The position numbers were made by a program, and so were the translations under genes. 64,000 nt of DNA from Xanthomarina sp. F2636L (GTDB lineage: Bacteria > Bacteroidota > Bacteroidia > Flavobacteriales > Flavobacteriaceae). Below, in pieces: positions 59,648-64,000 of this stretch (positions are counted from its first letter, which is position 1; each line of letters begins with the position of its first letter). The notes beneath the pieces are model-generated. The model saw nothing but the letters and a program-made list of their open reading frames with translations. It did not search any database and had not been told where the DNA came from. The stretch lies in the NCBI RefSeq assembly GCF_026410195.1, contig NZ_JAPMLM010000061.1, positions 124,001-188,000 of the forward strand, given 5' to 3'.

Positions 59648-60298
59648 ATGAGCCATAAAGGTCTGTTTGTTGTTGTAATAACACTATCCGTTTTTTTTAA
59701 TGTACAAGCTCAAGACACTTCTAAGAGTACAAAGTTAGGTGTCAAGGCTGGTGTTAATTTTGCCAATTTTTTTGGTGATGTTGAGGATGCCAGAATGAAA
59801 ACAGGTTTTCATGTAGGTGTCATGGCCGAAGCGATGTTAAATAATAACATGAGTATTCAGTCAGAGATAACTTTTTCCACACAAGGAGCCAGAGAAAAAT
59901 ATACAGAAAGAGGCTATTATCAATGGAATGATGTAGTTACAAAATACAAAATAAATTATTTAAATGTTCCAGTTGTTTTTAAGTACTACGTATTAGAGGG
60001 GCTAAGCCTAGAGGCTGGACCACAGTTAGGAATTTTAATGTCTGCTAAAGCTTATGTAACAGTTGATTATTCTGGTTTAGACCAATCAGGTTCTGCTGGT
60101 AGAAATGTGGATTTAGACGAGAGTGTGAAACCCATTGACTTTGGTCTTGTAGCAGGTTTTGCGTACAGATTAAAAAATGATATTAGTTTAGGGTTCCGTT
60201 ATAATTTTGGATTAACAAATATTAACGATGAAGTAGATGCAGATTCTAATGTCATAAAAAACGGGGTCATGCAAGTATCTTTAGGATACTATTTTTAA
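59648..60298 (+). CDS. Outer-membrane beta-barrel protein, array member 6 (PF13568 type)
   Basis: A 216-residue barrel. The ATG is set by the promoter and by the signal peptide MSHKGLFVVVITLSVFFNVQ. TKLGVKAGVNFANFFGDVED, GFHVGVMAEAMLNNNMSIQ, NYLNVPVVFKYYVLEGLSLE and AGPQLGILMSAKAY are close to member 4, so these two look like the most recent duplicates. It ends MQVSLGYYF. Its terminator is a divergent form of the CCGAAG hairpin. The function is unknown. Confidence 0.83.
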   Translation: MSHKGLFVVVITLSVFFNVQAQDTSKSTKLGVKAGVNFANFFGDVEDARMKTGFHVGVMAEAMLNNNMSIQSEITFSTQGAREKYTERGYYQWNDVVTKYKINYLNVPVVFKYYVLEGLSLEAGPQLGILMSAKAYVTVDYSGLDQSGSAGRNVDLDESVKPIDFGLVAGFAYRLKNDISLGFRYNFGLTNINDEVDADSNVIKNGVMQVSLGYYF

Positions 60299-60317
60299 AC
60301 CAAGCCTCTTTTTAAAT

Positions 60318-60349
60318 ATAACCGAAACAGGATGTTTCGGTTTTTTTAT
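60318..60349 (+). terminator. Terminator after array member 6
   Basis: AACCGAAACA (60320-60329) pairs with TGTTTCGGTT (60333-60342), then a T run. The last part of the arm differs from the other hairpins of the array. Confidence 0.88.
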
Positions 60350-60398
60350 GCCTTATTTTTTGATACCTTTACTTTAAACTATAATACCATTTTACTAG

Positions 60399-60824
60399 AT
60401 GAAAAAAATCATCATTATTAACGGGCCAAATTTAAATTTATTAGGGAAACGCGAGCCTCAAATTTATGGGAGTCTCACGTTTAATGAGTTTTTTGAGACT
60501 ATAAAAGCCAAATACCCTCAAGTGATTTTGGAACATTATCAATCTAACATTGAAGGCGAGATTATTGATAAACTTCACGAGGTTGGCTTTTCTTATTATG
60601 GCATTATATTAAATGCTGCTGCTTATACACATACTTCGGTTGGAATTGGAGATGCCGTAGCAGCCATAGAAACAGCTGTTGTGGAGGTTCATATTTCAAA
60701 CACCTTTGGGCGTGAAGACTTTAGACATCATTCTTATGTAGCAGCTTATGCGAAAGGGGTGGTGGTTGGTTTTGGTTTACAAAGTTATGAATTGGCAATT
60801 CAGAGTTTTTTAAGTCCAGTTTAA
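60399..60824 (+). CDS. aroQ: 3-dehydroquinate dehydratase, type II
   Basis: A 141-residue shikimate-pathway enzyme that forms dodecamers. It begins KKIIIINGPNLNLLGKREPQ, followed by the catalytic Tyr23 in IYGS. HYQSNIEGEIIDKLHE, then LNAAAYTHTS, and VEVHISNTFGREDFRHHS with His98 complete the active site. The length is normal. In other Flavobacteria, as I recall, aroQ lies near xerD; here six barrel genes separate them. It faces lpdA across a shared terminator. Confidence 0.93.
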   Translation: MKKIIIINGPNLNLLGKREPQIYGSLTFNEFFETIKAKYPQVILEHYQSNIEGEIIDKLHEVGFSYYGIILNAAAYTHTSVGIGDAVAAIETAVVEVHISNTFGREDFRHHSYVAAYAKGVVVGFGLQSYELAIQSFLSPV

Positions 60825-60844
60825 TTTTTTTAATTTTTATCCAT

Positions 60845-60878
60845 AAAAAAAGTCCCGAAAATTTCGGGACTTTTTTCT
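60845..60878. terminator. Bidirectional terminator between aroQ and lpdA
   Basis: AAAGTCCCGA and TCGGGACTTT form a perfect stem with a small A/T loop, flanked by A and T tracts on both sides. Confidence 0.85.
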
Positions 60879-60897
60879 ATATATTATATACTTTATT

Positions 60898-62274
60898 CTA
60901 TAAGTGAATCACCTCTCCATAAGCATCAGCAACTGCTTCCATAACCGCCTCACTCATGGTTGGATGTGGATGCACTGCTTTTAAAACTTCGTGTCCGGTA
61001 GTTTCTAATTTTCTACCTAAAACAGCTTCAGCAATCATATCTGTTACTCCAGCACCAATCATATGGCAACCTAACCATTCACCATATTTAGCGTCGAATA
61101 TCACTTTTACGAATCCATCTTTTGCTCCAGAAGCACTAGCTTTTCCAGAAGCAGAGAAAGGGAATTTCCCAACTTTAATGTCGTATCCTTTTTCTTTGGC
61201 TTGTTTTTCAGTTAATCCAACACTAGCAATTTCTGGCGATGCATAGGTACAACCAGGAATGTTTCCGTAGTCTAATGCTTCCACATGTTGTCCTGCTATT
61301 TTTTCAACACATAATATTCCTTCAGCAGAAGCTACGTGAGCCAAGGCTTGTCCGGGAGTTACATCTCCAATGGCATAATACCCAGGAATGTTTGTTTGGT
61401 AGTAATCATTCACTAAGATTTTATCTCTGTCTACAGCAATTCCAACATCTTCTAAGCCAATGTTTTCAATATTTGATTTAATTCCAACGGCAGATAAAAT
61501 AATATCAGCTTCGAGAACTTCTTCACCTTTAGCAGTTTTAACCGTAGCTTTTACGCCATTACCAGAAGTATCTACTTTAGTGACTTCAGAAGACGTCATG
61601 ATTTTAATACCACTCTTCTTAAAGCTTTTTTCTAGTTGTTTAGACACGTCGATATCTTCAACAGGAACAACATTAGGAAGAAATTCAACTATTGTTACAT
61701 TTGTTCCCATAGAATTGTAGAAATAAGCAAACTCTACGCCAATGGCACCAGAACCTACCACAATCATTTTCTTAGGTTGTTCTGCTAAAGTCATAGCTTC
61801 TCTATAACCAATTACTTTTTTACCATCTTGTGGTAAACTTGGCAATTCTCTAGAACGAGCACCTGTGGCAATAACAATATGATCTGCACTATATTCTTTT
61901 CCGTCAACGTCAACTTTCTTTCCAGGTTTTAATTTTCCAAAACCTTCAATTACGTCAATTTTGTTCTTTTTCATTAAAAACTGAACCCCTTTACTCATGC
62001 CTTCAGCAACACCACGACTACGTTTTACAACGGCATCAAAATCTTTATCGAATTCTTTTACAGACAGGCCATAATCGTTAGCATGTTTTAAATATTCAAA
62101 AACTTGAGCAGATTTTAAAAGGGCTTTTGTTGGAATACAACCCCAATTTAAACACACGCCACCAAGGCTTTCTTTTTCAATTACAGCAGTTTTTAAACCT
62201 AACTGAGACGCTCTAATAGCAGTCACGTAGCCACCAGGACCACTTCCAAGAACAATTATATCGTATTTACTCAT
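60898..62274 (-). CDS. lpdA: Dihydrolipoyl dehydrogenase
   Basis: A 458-residue flavoenzyme (E3) of the pyruvate and 2-oxoglutarate dehydrogenase complexes. The FAD motif is VLGSGPGGYVTAI. The redox disulfide is Cys41/Cys46 in GGVCLNWGCIPTK. The NAD-binding motif is VVGSGAIGVEFAYF near residue 173, and the C-terminal catalytic HPHPTMSEA is intact. It reduces lipoamide with NAD. It is not next to E1 or E2 genes, as is common in Flavobacteria, so which complex it serves cannot be told. Confidence 0.95.
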   Translation of the reverse strand: MSKYDIIVLGSGPGGYVTAIRASQLGLKTAVIEKESLGGVCLNWGCIPTKALLKSAQVFEYLKHANDYGLSVKEFDKDFDAVVKRSRGVAEGMSKGVQFLMKKNKIDVIEGFGKLKPGKKVDVDGKEYSADHIVIATGARSRELPSLPQDGKKVIGYREAMTLAEQPKKMIVVGSGAIGVEFAYFYNSMGTNVTIVEFLPNVVPVEDIDVSKQLEKSFKKSGIKIMTSSEVTKVDTSGNGVKATVKTAKGEEVLEADIILSAVGIKSNIENIGLEDVGIAVDRDKILVNDYYQTNIPGYYAIGDVTPGQALAHVASAEGILCVEKIAGQHVEALDYGNIPGCTYASPEIASVGLTEKQAKEKGYDIKVGKFPFSASGKASASGAKDGFVKVIFDAKYGEWLGCHMIGAGVTDMIAEAVLGRKLETTGHEVLKAVHPHPTMSEAVMEAVADAYGEVIHL

Positions 62275-62518
62275 CGTATATTTTTTAGTCGTTTTTTGAA
62301 GTCACGAAGGTACAAAAAGTAAAGTTTATATAACAAATTCCGATTTCTAAAAATTAAAAAAAGCAGTTAGGCTTTAAGTTGAAAGAAAAATGAAGATAAA
62401 ATATGGCCTTTTAATCTAGGTCTACAATCATGTTGTTGAGTCTTTCCTTGTTTTCTTGCTATAGAAAAAACACCAAATAACAAAAGTATTCATGTGTAAC
62501 TTCAACTTCAAAAAAAAC

Positions 62519-62995
62519 CTAGGACTTAGGAATAAACTCAAGTGCCACACCATTGATGCAGTGTCTTTTTCCTGTAGTGTTTTTTGGGCCATCGTCAAAC
62601 ACATGACCTAAATGTCCGCCACAAGTAGCGCAGTGTTCTTCAATACCCATATAGCCATTTCCTCCTTTAGAAAAAGCAACATTCCCAGCGATAACTCTGT
62701 CAAAACTTGGCCATCCGGTGCCAGAATCGAATTTATTTTCACTTTTATATAAAGGTGTTTTACAAGCAGCACAAGCATAAATTCCTTCTTCTTTATTGTT
62801 GTTTAACGGACTGGAAAAAGCTCTTTCGGTACCGGATTCTCTTAAAACGTAATAGGCTTTTGGACTTAATTCCCGTTTCCATTCATCATTAGTTTTAGTC
62901 ACTTTAAAAGTGTTTTCAGAAGTGGTTTTTTTGTTTTCTTGACTCATGCAACTTTGCAAACTAATCAGAAATAGGAAACTTATAAATATTTTCAT
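62519..62995 (-). CDS. msrB: Methionine-(R)-sulfoxide reductase B, lipoprotein form
   Basis: A 158-residue repair enzyme that reduces the R form of methionine sulfoxide. A lipoprotein signal (LISLQSCMSQ, lipidation at Cys16) places it in the envelope. Two zinc pairs, Cys75/Cys78 (CAAC) and Cys122/Cys125 (CATC), are present, as are GTGWPSF and the catalytic Cys146 in RHCINGVALEF. The upstream position that often carries a resolving cysteine reads FSSPL. It is monocistronic. The reductant in the periplasm is unknown. Confidence 0.92.
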   Translation of the reverse strand: MKIFISFLFLISLQSCMSQENKKTTSENTFKVTKTNDEWKRELSPKAYYVLRESGTERAFSSPLNNNKEEGIYACAACKTPLYKSENKFDSGTGWPSFDRVIAGNVAFSKGGNGYMGIEEHCATCGGHLGHVFDDGPKNTTGKRHCINGVALEFIPKS

Positions 62996-63149
62996 TTGGA
63001 TTAAATTTTAAATGGATTGATGTACTTTCAGTCGTAAAACAATTCCTAACTTTACAACCAAAACGATAAAATTGTTTTAAAACAATATTAACCATATCCT
63101 AATTAAGGAATGATTTTTGTATTTTTAGATAACGATAAAAACACTTCAA

Positions 63150-63980
63150 ATGAAAATTAAAAGTATAGTAGGCGGAATGATTTTGCTATTGATAGTTTCG
63201 GCTTGTTCAACAAATCCGTTTACAGGAAAACAAACGATGGCTTTGGTACCTAATTCGCAATTATTTCCAACAGCTTTTCAGCAATATGATCAAGTGCTTA
63301 AAGAGAGCAAGGTGATAACAGGAACATCTCAATCTGAAATGATTACCAGAGTAGGGCAACGCATAGCTACTGCTGCTGAACGTTGGTTAAATGCAAATGG
63401 TTACGCTGGTTATTTAAAAGATTATCAATGGGAATATAAGCTAATAGACGATAAGACAGTTAACGCCTGGTGTATGCCAGGAGGCAAAATTGTCTTTTAT
63501 ACTGGGATTCTTCCTATAGCGCAAAGCGAAACAGGGGTTGCGGCAATTATGGGACATGAAGTTGCTCATGCTTTAGCAAATCATGGTCAGCAACGTATGA
63601 GTGCAGATTATATTCAGCAAGGAGTTGCTTTGGCTGGCAATATTGCCATTCAAAATGATAATGATAGAGCAGCTTTTAATCAGTACTACGGAATTGGCTC
63701 TCAAGTAGGAGTTATGTTGCCTTTTAGTAGAAGCCATGAAACCGAAGCTGATAAAATTGGATTGGTTTTAATGGGAATTGCTGGTTATAATCCAAGTGAA
63801 GCTGCCGAATTATGGAAACGTATGAAAGCTAATAGTGGAGGAGGTGCTCCACCAGAAATTTTAAGTACGCACCCATCTAACGATACTAGAATTCAGGAAA
63901 TTACCTCATTGGTTCCAATGGCTGTTGCAGAAGCTAAAAAGTTTGGTGTAACAAGTTTTAGACCAATTACTAAATTTTAA
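63150..63980 (+). CDS. M48-family metallopeptidase lipoprotein
   Basis: A 276-residue envelope peptidase. A lipoprotein signal (LIVSACSTNP, lipidation at Cys19) is followed by the family opener NPFTGKQTMALVP. The zinc site is HEVAH at 136-140, with Glu197 of SRSHETEADKIGL as third ligand, and HPSNDTRIQEI closes the domain. It is like the YcaL/LoiP type proteases that clean up outer-membrane proteins. There are no TPR repeats as in BepA. The gene is complete, with 20 bases of the window left after its stop. Confidence 0.9.
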   Translation: MKIKSIVGGMILLLIVSACSTNPFTGKQTMALVPNSQLFPTAFQQYDQVLKESKVITGTSQSEMITRVGQRIATAAERWLNANGYAGYLKDYQWEYKLIDDKTVNAWCMPGGKIVFYTGILPIAQSETGVAAIMGHEVAHALANHGQQRMSADYIQQGVALAGNIAIQNDNDRAAFNQYYGIGSQVGVMLPFSRSHETEADKIGLVLMGIAGYNPSEAAELWKRMKANSGGGAPPEILSTHPSNDTRIQEITSLVPMAVAEAKKFGVTSFRPITKF

Positions 63981-64000
63981 AAAGGAATTATTTAAATTAT

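Noticed and set aside
1-64000. CRISPR arrays, prophage, IS elements, tRNA and rRNA genes
   Set aside because: No regularly spaced repeats, transposase, integrase of mobile type, or tRNA/rRNA-like sequence was seen on either strand; xerD has the features of the housekeeping recombinase.

Overview
The window is a stretch of chromosome from a member of the Bacteroidota, most likely a marine Flavobacteriaceae. Four things point there. The DNA is strongly AT-rich. Several genes carry the Bacteroidota -7 promoter box TAnnTTTG. Two exported proteins end in type IX secretion sorting domains. Many small families are typical of Flavobacteria (DUF4294, DUF6048/DUF6452, CCC-motif and DUF2752 membrane proteins, a ZapA-6S RNA-RNase Y cluster). 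Genus cannot be decided from the sequence alone. There is no phage, IS element, CRISPR array, tRNA or rRNA, and the gene content is mostly ordinary core and shell genome.

Layout. 1-8.3 kb: end of purC, an alanine/sodium symporter, acetyl-CoA synthetase, an acetyltransferase, a large secreted serine protease with a sorting domain, and two small genes. 8.4-16.2 kb: an ABC exporter, a degenerate helicase-like protein, a histidine kinase/NtrC-type regulator pair, a 583-base regulatory region, and a glutamate dehydrogenase operon. 16.2-24.4 kb: MarC and MFS membrane proteins, a three-subunit acyl-CoA carboxylase operon, a PrsW-type protease, a Nudix hydrolase and an M42 peptidase. 24.5-30.7 kb: small conserved proteins, a ZIP transporter, two methyltransferases and a MarR regulator with a four-cysteine tail. 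30.7-38.0 kb: a small thiol-rich operon, rlmD with two envelope proteins, rocD, and a cluster of small membrane proteins. 38-41.1 kb: a three-gene operon for exported proteins. 41.2-50 kb: an Smr protein, a calcium-binding-repeat lipoprotein, a cysteine desulfurase and an M23 peptidase/TonB receptor operon. 49.8-55.8 kb: a coiled-coil protein, zapA, 6S RNA, rny, two paralogous PAS kinases and xerD. 56-64 kb: six tandem beta-barrel outer-membrane proteins, aroQ, lipoamide dehydrogenase, MsrB and an M48 peptidase.

The most interesting regulatory signals lie outside genes. (1) Upstream of gdhA there is a -24/-12-like sigma-54 element with an enhancer-like palindrome about 100 bases further upstream, right after a gene for a sigma-54 activator. 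(2) The MarR gene and the thiol operon next to it share a near-identical 14-base motif at their promoters, suggesting one redox-linked regulon. (3) The zapA-rny gap folds into a 180-nt rod with the architecture of 6S RNA. The strongest protein-level oddities are a three-fold LENQ/EEYxxKPK repeat protein between two exported proteins, a conserved-looking single-domain helicase with a broken motif II, and an in-frame (AAT)9 tract near the start of a PAS kinase. No clearly new multi-gene system such as a defence island was found; the candidates above are the ones worth testing.
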